64,000 bases of DNA from a virus: the IMG/VR virus record IMGVR_UViG_3300030109_003595, positions 1 through 64,000 of that record, one strand, 5' to 3'. The notes under the pieces are model-generated. The model saw nothing but the letters and a program-made list of their open reading frames with translations, did not search any database and had not been told where the DNA came from. Shown here piece by piece: positions 1 to 8,306 of this stretch. The position numbers and the translations under genes were made by a program. Numbering within the stretch: position 1 is the stretch's first letter; every line of letters begins with the position of its first letter.

Positions 1-1
1 C

Positions 2-373
2 ATGGGTGGGGACTTGAGGTCAGCAGTAGGTGTGTTGGAATCACTACACATGCATGACGTGCATGCCCTGAAGGACAGGGTGAGTGACTTCAGTGGGCCG
101 AGCCAAGCGGCCCTGTCTGCTTTGACAGATGAGTGGATGGACATGCGTGTACAATTCCACAAGGCAGTATCCAACGGAAGGGACAGGTTCTTCGTGATGC
201 GTTCCTTCTATCAGAATCTTTCATCCCTGTTCAACATGGATGACGATGAGAAAGTCTGGACAGTGCTTTCCGTGTATGGTGATATGATGATACACATATA
301 CGAATGGCCTGACAGCGACCAAGCATTCCTCGACTACTTCGTAGCGAGATTAAGAAAGGAAGTGAAACAATGA
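2..373 (+). CDS. Clamp loader (RFC small subunit-like) C-terminal fragment, 5' cut by window edge
   Basis: The reading frame is open to the window edge, so the first ATG at base 2 is probably an internal methionine. The fragment opens with GGDLRSAVGVLESL, which matches the sensor-2 region of AAA+ clamp loader subunits (usually GGDxRxAxNxLQ), with the arginine that contacts ATP present. The remaining roughly 100 residues are helical and fit the RFC C-terminal collar domain. RFC subunits load the ring clamp on primed DNA. The probable clamp (3148-3897) and PolB (3894-6275) lie downstream on the same strand. The Walker motifs would be outside the window, so this rests on one short motif plus context. 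Another AAA+ ATPase remains possible. Confidence 0.6.
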   Translation: MGGDLRSAVGVLESLHMHDVHALKDRVSDFSGPSQAALSALTDEWMDMRVQFHKAVSNGRDRFFVMRSFYQNLSSLFNMDDDEKVWTVLSVYGDMMIHIYEWPDSDQAFLDYFVARLRKEVKQ

Positions 374-507
374 ATAGTGGTGTAATAGAAGAACTAGATA
401 GAACGATACAAGGTGGTCTACTTGGCATACAAGTCAGCATAGACAACCTGAACATAACGATGAAGGCAGTCCTTAATGAGATAAAGGAGATGAAGAAACA
501 TGAATGA
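370..507 (+). CDS. Small unknown protein, 45 aa
   Basis: ATG at 370 overlaps the upstream stop (ATGA), and the TGA at 505-507 overlaps the next gene's ATG at 500. The product is a single predicted amphipathic helix rich in Ile, Leu, Asn, Lys and Glu, with no cysteines and no membrane segment. The tight double overlap in a gene-dense operon is the main support for it being real. It may be a small helical adaptor, but I recognise no family. Confidence 0.55.
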   Translation: MNSGVIEELDRTIQGGLLGIQVSIDNLNITMKAVLNEIKEMKKHE

Positions 508-1876
508 AGAAAACAATGAATATGAATACGACGCAACAACAGAGAACGCAAGCGACACACCACTGGCTATGCCAGAAGGAGTCCTAGAACGCATGCAGAA
601 GCACGCAGAGAGAACAGGAGACAAGTTGCCTGATGTAATCAAGCACTTCCTCTCTTTCATTGAGAGCGAGCACGCATGCGAAGACTGGATGGAAGAGGAT
701 GAGGACTTACTCATCGACTGGGCAGAGCAGTGCTTCATCCAGTTGAGGAGAAGTACAGTAGGTGGTGGGGCTAACACAGTCCCATTCGTAGGTTGCTTCG
801 TAGGTGTGGATGCTAAGAAGACAGACCGCAGGGGCGGTATGGTCAGCAGAGCATCGAGAGAGTATGCCATGAACAACAAGGAAGCCATAGACAACGGTGT
901 CGTTGGCGAGTACTTTGAGCAAGGCAACTTCTGGGCTATACGAACTGCCAATGGTGTGGTGGATACGAACGACCCTATCGAAGAAGAACCCTCAATGGGT
1001 ATCAGGATAGACGGGAAGTACATCTGTCTCATGGGTAGGACAACAGGGCGACCCATGTATCCCTCGTTGCTAGGTAGGAACTACTACTTCTTGGGCAACC
1101 ATGAGAATGAGTTCGATAAGGACATCAAACTATGGAGAGTCGATGCACTAGGTGATTCGTCTGACATGCATGTGAAAGTGGGAGACCCATGTAGAATACA
1201 GGTAAGACCTCCTAACCCAGATGCAGCAGAGGCCTTCAGGGATGTGCTCGGCACTGGTATAGGATTCCATGAGAACATCGAGTACACTACGGACTTCGTG
1301 GATGAGGATGAAGTAAAGTTCCTTCACCCACACAAGTTCCTAGCATCCGACTTGTTCCATCAACTGTATGTACCACTTGAATCATTGGGCAATGCCTATG
1401 CTACAGGTAGTAGAACCTTCGAGATAAACGGTGAGACTGGAAGAGCAGGCCCGATTGTGTTCACAAAGGGCAGTGTGAGCAGACTATCCACAGAAGGTAG
1501 GGAGAGTGCGTATGATGAGACTGGTAGAAACTTCAGCCTCAATCTAACCAACATATCCCTACAGAGTCAATATGGTGAGAAGCCACAGGCAGAGGTGTCG
1601 TGTTGGATTAGCGGAGCATGCTATGACAACTCAAATCCATTCGTCGCTAGAAAGGGTGATGAGGAAATACCTTGGGCTGAGAAGTCTTCAATCATCGTGA
1701 TTGGAAGAATAGGTATGAGTGTGAGGGATGGTGTGGAGAGTCCTAAGATGAATGTCTTTGGTATCTACGCAGACCCAAGAAGAATACGAAAGAGGACACA
1801 GGGTGGTAACACCAACATGTCCCAGTTCATAGGAGAAGAGTCCAAGTCGAAAGGCGAAGAAGACAAACAGGAGTGA
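500..1876 (+). CDS. Unknown replication-cluster protein, 458 aa (possible single-stranded-DNA-binding protein)
   Basis: The ATG at 500 overlaps the preceding small gene. The N-terminal 75 residues are acidic and helical. From about residue 85 the protein looks beta-rich, with many Gly, Val and aromatic residues and segments such as VGDPCRIQVRPPN and SSIIVIGRIGMSV. The C-terminal tail (about residues 430-458) is charged and disordered-looking. An acidic or disordered tail after beta-barrel domains, sitting between clamp loader and RecA-like ATPase genes, would suit an OB-fold SSB/RPA-type protein. That is inference, because I see no diagnostic motif. No zinc-binding CxxC pair is present. A structure prediction would separate an OB-fold protein from a structural or regulatory one. 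Confidence 0.5.
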   Translation: MNEENNEYEYDATTENASDTPLAMPEGVLERMQKHAERTGDKLPDVIKHFLSFIESEHACEDWMEEDEDLLIDWAEQCFIQLRRSTVGGGANTVPFVGCFVGVDAKKTDRRGGMVSRASREYAMNNKEAIDNGVVGEYFEQGNFWAIRTANGVVDTNDPIEEEPSMGIRIDGKYICLMGRTTGRPMYPSLLGRNYYFLGNHENEFDKDIKLWRVDALGDSSDMHVKVGDPCRIQVRPPNPDAAEAFRDVLGTGIGFHENIEYTTDFVDEDEVKFLHPHKFLASDLFHQLYVPLESLGNAYATGSRTFEINGETGRAGPIVFTKGSVSRLSTEGRESAYDETGRNFSLNLTNISLQSQYGEKPQAEVSCWISGACYDNSNPFVARKGDEEIPWAEKSSIIVIGRIGMSVRDGVESPKMNVFGIYADPRRIRKRTQGGNTNMSQFIGEESKSKGEEDKQE

Positions 1877-1881
1877 TATAA

Positions 1882-2139
1882 ATGACTGAAAAGAAAATGA
1901 GTAAGAAAGAAGTAGAAACGATGAACGCAGAACTGAAAGAACAGTTGGCTCAGGTGACAGCCGAAGCACAGAGAATCTCTGAAGCAGCACAGCAGATACA
2001 AGCACAATCTGCTAACAGACTGATTATTATCAGGCTTCTAGAGACATTCGTGAACGGTGTCAATGTAAGTCTCCAACAACTACAGAGAGACTTGCTTGAG
2101 ATACAAGGTCCACAGCAGCAAGAGGAAAGTGAGGACTGA
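1882..2139 (+). CDS. Small coiled-coil protein, 85 aa
   Basis: The protein is almost entirely helical, rich in Gln, Glu, Ala and Leu, with heptad-like spacing through the first 50 residues and an acidic Gln/Glu C-terminus. It starts five bases after the previous stop, and its TGA (2137-2139) overlaps the ATG of the RecA-like ATPase gene, so the two are probably translationally coupled. No catalytic motif is visible. It is likely a coiled-coil partner or accessory protein of the replication or recombination machinery. Its partner is unknown. Confidence 0.6.
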   Translation: MTEKKMSKKEVETMNAELKEQLAQVTAEAQRISEAAQQIQAQSANRLIIIRLLETFVNGVNVSLQQLQRDLLEIQGPQQQEESED

Positions 2140-3146
2140 TGGCCGGTTTCGGTAAAGCAAAGCAGATGGAAGCGTCGAAAGACACACCACTAGAACTACA
2201 GAACACACCGCAGCCGATGCAACAGGCAAAGAAGCCCATGACTCAGAAGGCTGATGCCTTCGCAGACTTGAGGGCTGAGTTGACTAACCTGCATCAGAAC
2301 AGGCCTAAGACTCACATGTTCGTGGGTATTGCTGGACACGAGAACACTGGTAAGTCGGCCATCGTGCTTGACGCATTCACCAAAGACGAGGAAGCAACCA
2401 AGAGGGGAGATACCCTTGAGATTCTAGACTTTGATGGTGGAGGTTCAGCATCAGCGAGTGCCTTCTATCCAGACAATGACCGCATTAGGTGTTGGGATAC
2501 TTGGGTCATGCAGACCAATGATAGGACTGCTTATGATTATCCAGAGACTCACAACCGTGTCATGAAGATTATGCAGTTCGCCTTGCAGAGAGCGAAGGAC
2601 CAGAACGCACCTGACTATGATGGGCCTCGACTATGGGGAGTGCACATCACTGGTGTGGATTTGTGGGACAGCGTGTGTGTAAACAACATGCGTATCGTTG
2701 ATTTGAATCTGGCTAAGGATGGTATTGACAGTGCTGACTGGAACGTCAAGGTAGGACACCAATGGGACTGGGCTATTCGTAAGACTCGTTTCCACCAGTT
2801 GACTGCCGTGTGCAAGGGACTGGTCAAGCAAGGTGTACGCATCTTCTGGGAGACACATCTCAGGCTGACCAATTACTCCTTCGGTAAGAACGAGGAAGCA
2901 GCCAAGTGGAGACCAGACTGGGAGAAGGCTAGCAACAACTTCGTGTTCCAGATTATCACCATGAACAGAGAAGACACCTATGATGATGAGACAGGTAAAC
3001 TACTCAAGAGCGAGTACACTGCTACGTTCGATAAGTGTAAGACTAACGCACAACTACAGGGACAGAAGAGGACAGTCTTAGTGACTGAAGTGGGAAAGCC
3101 TGCTGTCTTCTTAGGATTACCTGAACTATACGACGGAAGTCTGTGA
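2139..3146 (+). CDS. RecA/RadA-like P-loop ATPase (Sak4/AAA_24 type)
   Basis: A classical Walker A, GHENTGKS, is at residues 66-73, followed by a strand with an acidic pair (LEILDFDGGGS, about residues 92-102), as in phage and archaeal-virus RecA-like NTPases of the Sak4/AAA_24 group. About 60 disordered, Gln-rich residues precede the ATPase core. These proteins act with single-strand annealing or recombination factors and often sit in replication operons. At 335 aa it is the usual size for the family. It overlaps the coiled-coil gene by one base and ends two bases before the clamp candidate. A bona fide RadA recombinase is less likely because I see no N-terminal helix-hairpin-helix domain. 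A packaging ATPase is unlikely here because the neighbours are replication genes. Confidence 0.7.
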   Translation: MAGFGKAKQMEASKDTPLELQNTPQPMQQAKKPMTQKADAFADLRAELTNLHQNRPKTHMFVGIAGHENTGKSAIVLDAFTKDEEATKRGDTLEILDFDGGGSASASAFYPDNDRIRCWDTWVMQTNDRTAYDYPETHNRVMKIMQFALQRAKDQNAPDYDGPRLWGVHITGVDLWDSVCVNNMRIVDLNLAKDGIDSADWNVKVGHQWDWAIRKTRFHQLTAVCKGLVKQGVRIFWETHLRLTNYSFGKNEEAAKWRPDWEKASNNFVFQIITMNREDTYDDETGKLLKSEYTATFDKCKTNAQLQGQKRTVLVTEVGKPAVFLGLPELYDGSL

Positions 3147-3147
3147 T

Positions 3148-3897
3148 ATGACACACGTGACTCTTGATAGGAAGAAGGCGTTAGCCTTCCTCTCATCGTT
3201 CGGTGAGAATGTGGAAGACCTGTTGGTGATGGTAGCGGGTGCTAGGTTAACTGGTACTATCGCATACGACACACATTACCTACGCAGGCACATGTTAGTA
3301 CCACATGATGATGTCAAGAGCGAGGGCAACCTAGGTATATCAGACCTGAAGAAAGTGATACAGTTCTGTAAGAAGGCCAAGGGTGCTAAGGTGGTGTTCA
3401 CCCAACAGGACATGGGGAAGCAACTGACAGTGAAGTGTGATTCAATGACACTGAAAGTGCCCACCATGAGTAGCATCAACAGTTATTCCAAAGTCCCGTT
3501 CGTTGAGAAGATTCTCAGGCAGACGGAGAAGAGCATGTTCACCACATACAAGGACAAGCAGTTAGAGGCTCACGGAACGATAGACATAACCAACCTGAAG
3601 TCGGTATCTAGTTTCAAGAACTTCTTCGCATATCCTAACTTCATGATATCATTACACCCAGAGGAGAATGAGTTCTTCCTCAGGGCAGGCAAACAAGGCA
3701 CTATGCAATTGACAATCGACATTGAATTGACAGATGCAGAAGGCCCGAACCAGAGATTTGAGTCTAAGTTCGGGAAGTGGCTGATGGACTGTACATCCCT
3801 TCTAGAAGAGGGGAGTGCCGTTTTGCATATGGGGGAAAGCACCTTCTTGTTCATTCAACAAGATGACAGTTTCCTCGTTATTAAGAACGAGGCATGA
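3148..3897 (+). CDS. Probable DNA sliding clamp (PCNA-like), 249 aa
   Basis: The length of 249 residues equals an archaeal PCNA monomer. The gene sits directly before PolB, with the PolB ATG (3894) inside its last codons, and the operon begins with a clamp-loader fragment. The sequence alternates beta strands and two short helices per half, with a basic N-terminal helix (RKKALAFLSSF) where PCNA has its DNA-facing helix. The second half repeats that pattern from about residue 130. No single motif proves the family. The call comes from length, predicted fold pattern and position. Structure prediction giving two clamp domains would confirm it. Confidence 0.5.
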   Translation: MTHVTLDRKKALAFLSSFGENVEDLLVMVAGARLTGTIAYDTHYLRRHMLVPHDDVKSEGNLGISDLKKVIQFCKKAKGAKVVFTQQDMGKQLTVKCDSMTLKVPTMSSINSYSKVPFVEKILRQTEKSMFTTYKDKQLEAHGTIDITNLKSVSSFKNFFAYPNFMISLHPEENEFFLRAGKQGTMQLTIDIELTDAEGPNQRFESKFGKWLMDCTSLLEEGSAVLHMGESTFLFIQQDDSFLVIKNEA

Positions 3898-6275
3898 GCA
3901 TGATAGTGGATTGGTTTCACCCTGACTTCGATAGGACTGAGTTGCCTCACATATACGAACGCACGAGAGGTGCGGATGGTGTATTGAAGGAGAGGATAAT
4001 CACAGCCGAGGATGATGATTACATCAAACCGTTCTGCTGGGTCAGGAAGGACATCAATCCAAGATTACAGTCAAGGGTGTGTGCAGACTTCCAAGGCACT
4101 GAGTTCCACTTCGATGAAGAGGCTGAGGGTATTGATGGTGTACTACTCATCAAGATGACAACCACCTCACCAGATAACCTATGGAACATCAAGGATAGAA
4201 TAGACACCTATGAGGCTGACCTAGACTACAGAGACCAATACATCATCAACAGATATCCAGACGGGATACCTGAGTTCATTCCACGCATATGGTACTATGA
4301 CTTGGAGTGGGATGTCAAAGAGGACTTCACCACGGTCATGGCTGTGGTTGATACCTTTGAAGACCATCCTGTGGTATTCGCATGGAAGGAAGGAGTGGAT
4401 TACTTCTCGACTGATTGGATAGACAGACACGGTGGTTATGTGTTGCATCTGTACGGGAGCGAGGCAGCGATGCACGAGGGCTTCCTTCAGTACCTAGATA
4501 CCTGCAACCCAGACATACTGGTAGCACACGCTGGGAATTGGGCTGACCTTCCACACTTGGTTAGAAGGCTAGAGGACATGAACAGACTAAGCCCTCTGCA
4601 TTACATGACTCCCCTGAGAGAGGGTGGTCAAGGATTCTATGATGACACTGCTCAACCCCTGAGGGGTCGTCTGGTATACGACAGTGCGGCACGTGGTATG
4701 ACTGGTAGTGGTTTCGAGTCTATCTGGCAGAAGTCAGGAAGGGGACAGATGTCTAGTAGGAAACTAGACTGGGTGGCACAGAGACTGGAACTGGGTGAGA
4801 AACTCACTAACAGGATAGAGGGGATGACCGTGCATAATGGTTGGAGAGAGTACTTCGATGAGTTCGTTGACTACTGTCTGGTGGATACCACTCTACTCAG
4901 AGACGTTGATGAGAAACTACACGCAATCGACTTTCACCTAGCCATGCAGCAGTTGTGTGGCGTGGCTTTCCCAAGCACCAACAAGGTGACCAGATACTTC
5001 AGGGGATTGATTGCACGAAGGACAGACAAGAAAGCACCATCAGGTAGGGCCAACTCAAGAGAGGAACTACAGGCTGCTTTCATACCAGACCCTAAACATG
5101 GTAGGCACGAGGGTGTAGGTCTCTTTGACTATGCATCACTTTATCCTAACATCATTCTCAGTGATAACCTATCATGGGAGACCAAGAGGGGACATGGTGG
5201 AGAGGGAATAAAGACAGTGGGTAATGGTACACACTGGGAGCAAACCAAACAAGGCCTTCTACCTAGCGTCGTTGTCGAGATGCTGGCTCTAAGGAAGGAG
5301 TACAAGAAGAAGATGTACGAAGCGACTGACCCAGATGAGAGACTGGGATATGATATGTTACAGACTGCTACTAAGGTTGCAGTCAACGCTCTCTATGGTA
5401 TGGTATCCATGCGAAAGATAGGGGGTATGTGGTCTGACTTAGATATTGGTAAGACCATCACCTACAGAGGTAGGGAGAGCATCAAGTTCCTAATGTCGGA
5501 AAGTGAGCAGATGGGTTACAACGCCTTGTATGGTCACACTGATTCCGCATTCATACAAGTTCCCCTCGATGAGGCTGAGGCACTAGCGGAGAGACTCACT
5601 GAGTCTGCACAGAAGAAGTTAGACATGCCTTATCTTGATGTGGAGTTAGAGGCCTACTTTGATTTCTGGATATGCACGAGAACTAAGAACAGATACTTCG
5701 GTATCAAGACATGGCCTGAGTCTGAGAGTGGTAAGATGAAGGTAACAGGGTTTGAGTTGAAAGCCGCTAACTCTGCTCCTATCACTAAGAAGGTGCAAGA
5801 CATAGCATTCAATCTGATAGGAACAGGTGCTTCTGAGGATGAGGTCAACGCAGCAATCAGACCCATAGTCAAATCTCTGAGAGATGGCACTGTGAACATA
5901 GAGGATGTGGCTACCTTCGGTAGAGTCAAGAAACCATTCCATCAATACACAACAGTAGTACCAATGGCTGTTAGAGCAGCGAAGTACTACAATGATAACA
6001 TGCAGCCTGATGAGCCATTCAAACCCGGAGACGGAGCACAGTGGGTATACATATCCAGAACTCCTGAATCAATGCCTAACCAAATTGAGTTCAGTAAGAG
6101 GAAGTCAATGTGGGCAGAGGTAGTTGCATTCAGAGACCCGTCTGAGATAGATGAGTTCGACATTGATTACGAGACAATCACAGAGAAGATGATACACAAG
6201 AAACTAGAGTCAGTGTACAGCACTATGGAATGGAAGTTAGACTCTCTATCAGGTAGTCTACCGGAGGAGTGGTGA
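3894..6275 (+). CDS. polB: Family B DNA polymerase
   Basis: This is a replicative polymerase with an intact 3'-5' exonuclease. Exo I is YYDLEW (D136, E138). Exo II is in NWADLPHL (D218). Exo III is YCLVD (Y327, D331). Polymerase motif A is DYASLYPNII with D412, motif B is K494...N498..Y501G, and motif C is Y546-G-H-T-D-S. In motif C the usual first Asp of DTD is His548, while the metal-binding second Asp (D550) remains. The N-terminal segment YEADLDYRDQYIINR resembles cellular archaeal PolB enzymes. At 793 aa it is a normal archaeal PolB length. It starts inside the clamp gene's last codon and overlaps the next ORF by one base. Confidence 0.95.
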   Translation: MSMIVDWFHPDFDRTELPHIYERTRGADGVLKERIITAEDDDYIKPFCWVRKDINPRLQSRVCADFQGTEFHFDEEAEGIDGVLLIKMTTTSPDNLWNIKDRIDTYEADLDYRDQYIINRYPDGIPEFIPRIWYYDLEWDVKEDFTTVMAVVDTFEDHPVVFAWKEGVDYFSTDWIDRHGGYVLHLYGSEAAMHEGFLQYLDTCNPDILVAHAGNWADLPHLVRRLEDMNRLSPLHYMTPLREGGQGFYDDTAQPLRGRLVYDSAARGMTGSGFESIWQKSGRGQMSSRKLDWVAQRLELGEKLTNRIEGMTVHNGWREYFDEFVDYCLVDTTLLRDVDEKLHAIDFHLAMQQLCGVAFPSTNKVTRYFRGLIARRTDKKAPSGRANSREELQAAFIPDPKHGRHEGVGLFDYASLYPNIILSDNLSWETKRGHGGEGIKTVGNGTHWEQTKQGLLPSVVVEMLALRKEYKKKMYEATDPDERLGYDMLQTATKVAVNALYGMVSMRKIGGMWSDLDIGKTITYRGRESIKFLMSESEQMGYNALYGHTDSAFIQVPLDEAEALAERLTESAQKKLDMPYLDVELEAYFDFWICTRTKNRYFGIKTWPESESGKMKVTGFELKAANSAPITKKVQDIAFNLIGTGASEDEVNAAIRPIVKSLRDGTVNIEDVATFGRVKKPFHQYTTVVPMAVRAAKYYNDNMQPDEPFKPGDGAQWVYISRTPESMPNQIEFSKRKSMWAEVVAFRDPSEIDEFDIDYETITEKMIHKKLESVYSTMEWKLDSLSGSLPEEW

Positions 6276-6406
6276 TGGCTGAGTATGAGTATTGTTCAAA
6301 GTGTGGTGAAAAGATGGAGGGTACATTCGGCAAGACACTTGGACTCTGTGACTACTGTGCAAAGAAATGGTATCAAAAAGAAATAAGGGAGATGAAATAC
6401 AAATGA
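6275..6406 (+). CDS. Mini zinc-ribbon protein, 43 aa
   Basis: ATG at 6275 overlaps the PolB stop, and the TGA at 6404-6406 overlaps the next gene's ATG at 6403. Two CxxC knuckles (C7/C10 and C25/C28) form a textbook zinc ribbon, followed by a short basic tail. Products of this kind often bind nucleic acid or a polymerase partner. Its coupling to PolB suggests a replication or transcription role, but that is only inference. Confidence 0.65.
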   Translation: MAEYEYCSKCGEKMEGTFGKTLGLCDYCAKKWYQKEIREMKYK

Positions 6407-6756
6407 GTAGAATAGAAGATGAGGTATGTAAGAAGATACAGGCAAGAGCGGCAGTAGGCAAGGAGAAGTATGGAGTGACTATGGAGACTGCTCCCCTTTC
6501 TAAGTTAGAGTGGATGGTTCACTTATCCGAAGAGTTGATGGATGCGACTGTGTACTTGCAGAAACTGATAGAGATAGAGACAGAGAGTGCTCACCCCAGA
6601 AGAGATGTCTGTTGGTGGTGCGGTGGTAAACTAATCTGGCAAGCAGACCATGATAAAGAAGACTTGATGGATGAAGAAGGTATAGTGACACACTTACAAT
6701 GTTCTTCATGTAATGCATCAGTTGAGTATATTTCACAGGGGGAAGACGATGAGTGA
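6403..6756 (+). CDS. MazG-like helical protein fused to a C-terminal zinc ribbon
   Basis: I chose the ATG at 6403 (4-base ATGA overlap) over the upstream ATG at 6367, which would bury the start in the previous gene. Residues 1-60 are helical and carry SEELMDATVYLQ with E43, E44 and D47, like the metal-binding EExxD of all-alpha NTP pyrophosphohydrolases (MazG/dUTPase-like) found in many phages. Residues 70-103 hold two CxxC pairs (C70/C73, C100/C103) forming a zinc ribbon. MazG-like enzymes hydrolyse nucleotides or alarmones. The enzyme call is moderate because only one acidic motif is clear. The zinc ribbon is certain from the cysteine spacing. Confidence 0.55.
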   Translation: MSRIEDEVCKKIQARAAVGKEKYGVTMETAPLSKLEWMVHLSEELMDATVYLQKLIEIETESAHPRRDVCWWCGGKLIWQADHDKEDLMDEEGIVTHLQCSSCNASVEYISQGEDDE

Positions 6757-6877
6757 TGAAGTAGAGAAATGGAGTCAGAAGCACTTCGGTGAGTTGGCCC
6801 TATATCGAACGATAGCGGCTACTGTGAATACCATACTCTCAGTGCTAGTACTAGCGAAACTATTCGGGTGGATATGA
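6749..6877 (+). CDS. Single-pass membrane mini-protein, 42 aa
   Basis: ATG at 6749 overlaps the upstream gene, and TGA at 6875-6877 overlaps the next ATG at 6874. A charged N-terminal part of about 20 residues is followed by one hydrophobic segment of about 18 residues rich in Val, Leu, Ala and Ile ending in FGWI. This is consistent with a small integral membrane protein. Possible roles are membrane remodelling, superinfection exclusion or lysis, but nothing in the sequence chooses between them. Confidence 0.5.
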   Translation: MSDEVEKWSQKHFGELALYRTIAATVNTILSVLVLAKLFGWI

Positions 6878-7002
6878 TGATATCGAAATGCAACTGCGGA
6901 TGGCAAGGACTCACTACCACACACATGGTGAAAGGCATACCTATGTGCCCCAACTGTCAAAAACCATTCTCACAATTCAGATGCGAGGGGTGTGGAGAAT
7001 GA
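6874..7002 (+). CDS. Mini double zinc-knuckle protein, 42 aa
   Basis: Three short cysteine pairs are present: CNC at 6-8, CPNC at 25-28 and CEGC at 37-40. Four to six of these could coordinate one zinc ion, as in rubredoxin-like ribbons. ATGA overlaps link it to the genes on both sides. A longer ORF in another frame begins at 6888 but would override this gene. The cysteine pattern supports this frame, with the next gene starting at 6999. Confidence 0.6.
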   Translation: MMISKCNCGWQGLTTTHMVKGIPMCPNCQKPFSQFRCEGCGE

Positions 7003-7976
7003 GGTACAATCCCAATGAGGACATAAAGATAGACAGGACCGAGAGGGATGACTATCCCTTCGATGACCTGCTTGAGTCATACAATAAGAGTACATACGCT
7101 TGGCAGCCCGGTATGGTGGTTGATGGTGTAGAGCAAATACTTAGAGTGACTAAGAGTAGTCTAGGTACGTTCGGCTTCTGTGCAAAGCAGTATGAGTTTC
7201 AGAACATTATGAAACTCCCAACTGAAGAGAAAGACCACCACATTAGAGGGACTAATGTTCACGACTTTACTGAATACTTCTTTGAGAAGATGTACGACCA
7301 CTATGATGAGGTCATGGAACTTATAGGTAAGGAAGAGATAGAGAAGGCAAGGAACTTGATGCACTCTGTCATACCCACACCGCCTGAACCATATCAGTAT
7401 GGTGAGCCTGAGCAGATTACTGCTTGGGTCGATTGGCAATTCAATAGACTGCTAGCCTGTGAGGGGGAGAATTGGTTTCCCGCTGGTAATGAGGCAGAAG
7501 TACATGGTAGCAGAATAGTAGAGATAAAGATGGATGATGGTGAGATTGTAAATGTGCCTATTCATATGAAAGGTTTCATTGATAGGATATTTGAAGATGG
7601 TGAGGGAGGTTTCGCATTGATGGAATTGAAGACCGGCAAGTGGAAGACTAGGAAGTCATCTGACATGAGAGCAGAGATGCAGTTCTACAAGATGATGCTA
7701 GAGAACAGCCCGCATGGTGAGTTCCTTCCCATCACACACTGGGGATGGGAGTTCCCCGGTGGAAACATCAATCAAGGCGATGGTAAGCACTGGGATTACC
7801 AGTCTGTCAATGACAGAAGTGCTAGAAACACCCCAGCAGTAGTGGAGCGTAGGCTGAAGAAGTTAGTCAAGGCCCACTTGGATAAGTCATTTCCCGCAAG
7901 CAGAAACGAGTTTAAGTGCTCTTGGTGCGACTTTCTCGATATCTGTCCTGCGTGGACATTGGAGGAGTTAGAATGA
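6999..7976 (+). CDS. Cas4/RecB-family PD-(D/E)XK exonuclease with Fe-S cysteines
   Basis: The start at 6999 (ATGA overlap) gives 325 aa. The nuclease core reads H88 (GTNVHDF), D195 (GFIDRIF), E209-x-K211 (LMELKTGK) and Q228 (motif QxxxY), which is the RecB/Cas4 active site. C61 near the N-terminus and C307, C310 and C316 near the C-terminus match the four-cysteine iron-sulfur cluster of Cas4 and AddB-type nucleases. Such enzymes resect DNA ends or process replication and recombination intermediates. There is no cas1, cas2 or CRISPR array, so a role in adaptation is not indicated. It more likely serves viral recombination or end processing. Confidence 0.88.
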   Translation: MRYNPNEDIKIDRTERDDYPFDDLLESYNKSTYAWQPGMVVDGVEQILRVTKSSLGTFGFCAKQYEFQNIMKLPTEEKDHHIRGTNVHDFTEYFFEKMYDHYDEVMELIGKEEIEKARNLMHSVIPTPPEPYQYGEPEQITAWVDWQFNRLLACEGENWFPAGNEAEVHGSRIVEIKMDDGEIVNVPIHMKGFIDRIFEDGEGGFALMELKTGKWKTRKSSDMRAEMQFYKMMLENSPHGEFLPITHWGWEFPGGNINQGDGKHWDYQSVNDRSARNTPAVVERRLKKLVKAHLDKSFPASRNEFKCSWCDFLDICPAWTLEELE

Positions 7977-8305
7977 ACAGAGAAGATAATGAAGAGAGAA
8001 GAAATTGCCAGAGAATGCTAGAGAAAGTCTTGACAGGGGTAGTGTCTAGATTAGTACCATACATGAATGTGAATGTCAGTATGAAGATGATAGGTAGAGA
8101 GCACTATACTATCGCATTAAGCAGACAAACTACACTACACGAGTATGGTGACATAGGAGTACAACCACCTGAGGGTGAGAAGCATGACTATCTAGACATA
8201 GCAATCAGCAAGACTCTACTGAACAATCCTGACATTGGGGGTATCGTTAGTGACATGATTGATGACGTGGAAGTAAAAATGGAACACCTAAGGCAGAAGG
8301 ATTAG
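7973..8305 (+). CDS. Unknown protein, 110 aa
   Basis: The start at 7973 is set by the ATGA overlap with the nuclease gene; an open frame extends further upstream but lies inside that gene. The N-terminal half is helical and basic (EERRNCQRMLEKVL), followed by a strand-rich middle and an acidic helical C-terminus. No motif is recognised. Its place between a Cas4-like nuclease and a primase suggests a replication accessory role. Confidence 0.55.
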   Translation: MNREDNEERRNCQRMLEKVLTGVVSRLVPYMNVNVSMKMIGREHYTIALSRQTTLHEYGDIGVQPPEGEKHDYLDIAISKTLLNNPDIGGIVSDMIDDVEVKMEHLRQKD

Positions 8306-8306
8306 G

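Noticed and set aside
418-1056. - strand ORF of 212 aa opposite the 458 aa gene
   Set aside because: It runs against the operon, has Ser/Leu-rich low-complexity sequence, and would break the chain of ATGA overlaps on the + strand.
6367-6402. Earlier ATG (6367) for the MazG-like gene
   Set aside because: It lies inside the preceding zinc-ribbon gene. The ATGA at 6403 is consistent with all other junctions.
6888-7002. Longer start (6888) for the Cas4-like gene
   Set aside because: It would overlap the zinc-knuckle gene almost completely. The ATGA at 6999 fits the operon style and the extension has no family similarity.
6999-7976. Evidence for a CRISPR-Cas system (Cas4)
   Set aside because: No cas1, cas2, effector or repeat array is present. 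Cas4-like nucleases are common in viruses without CRISPR.
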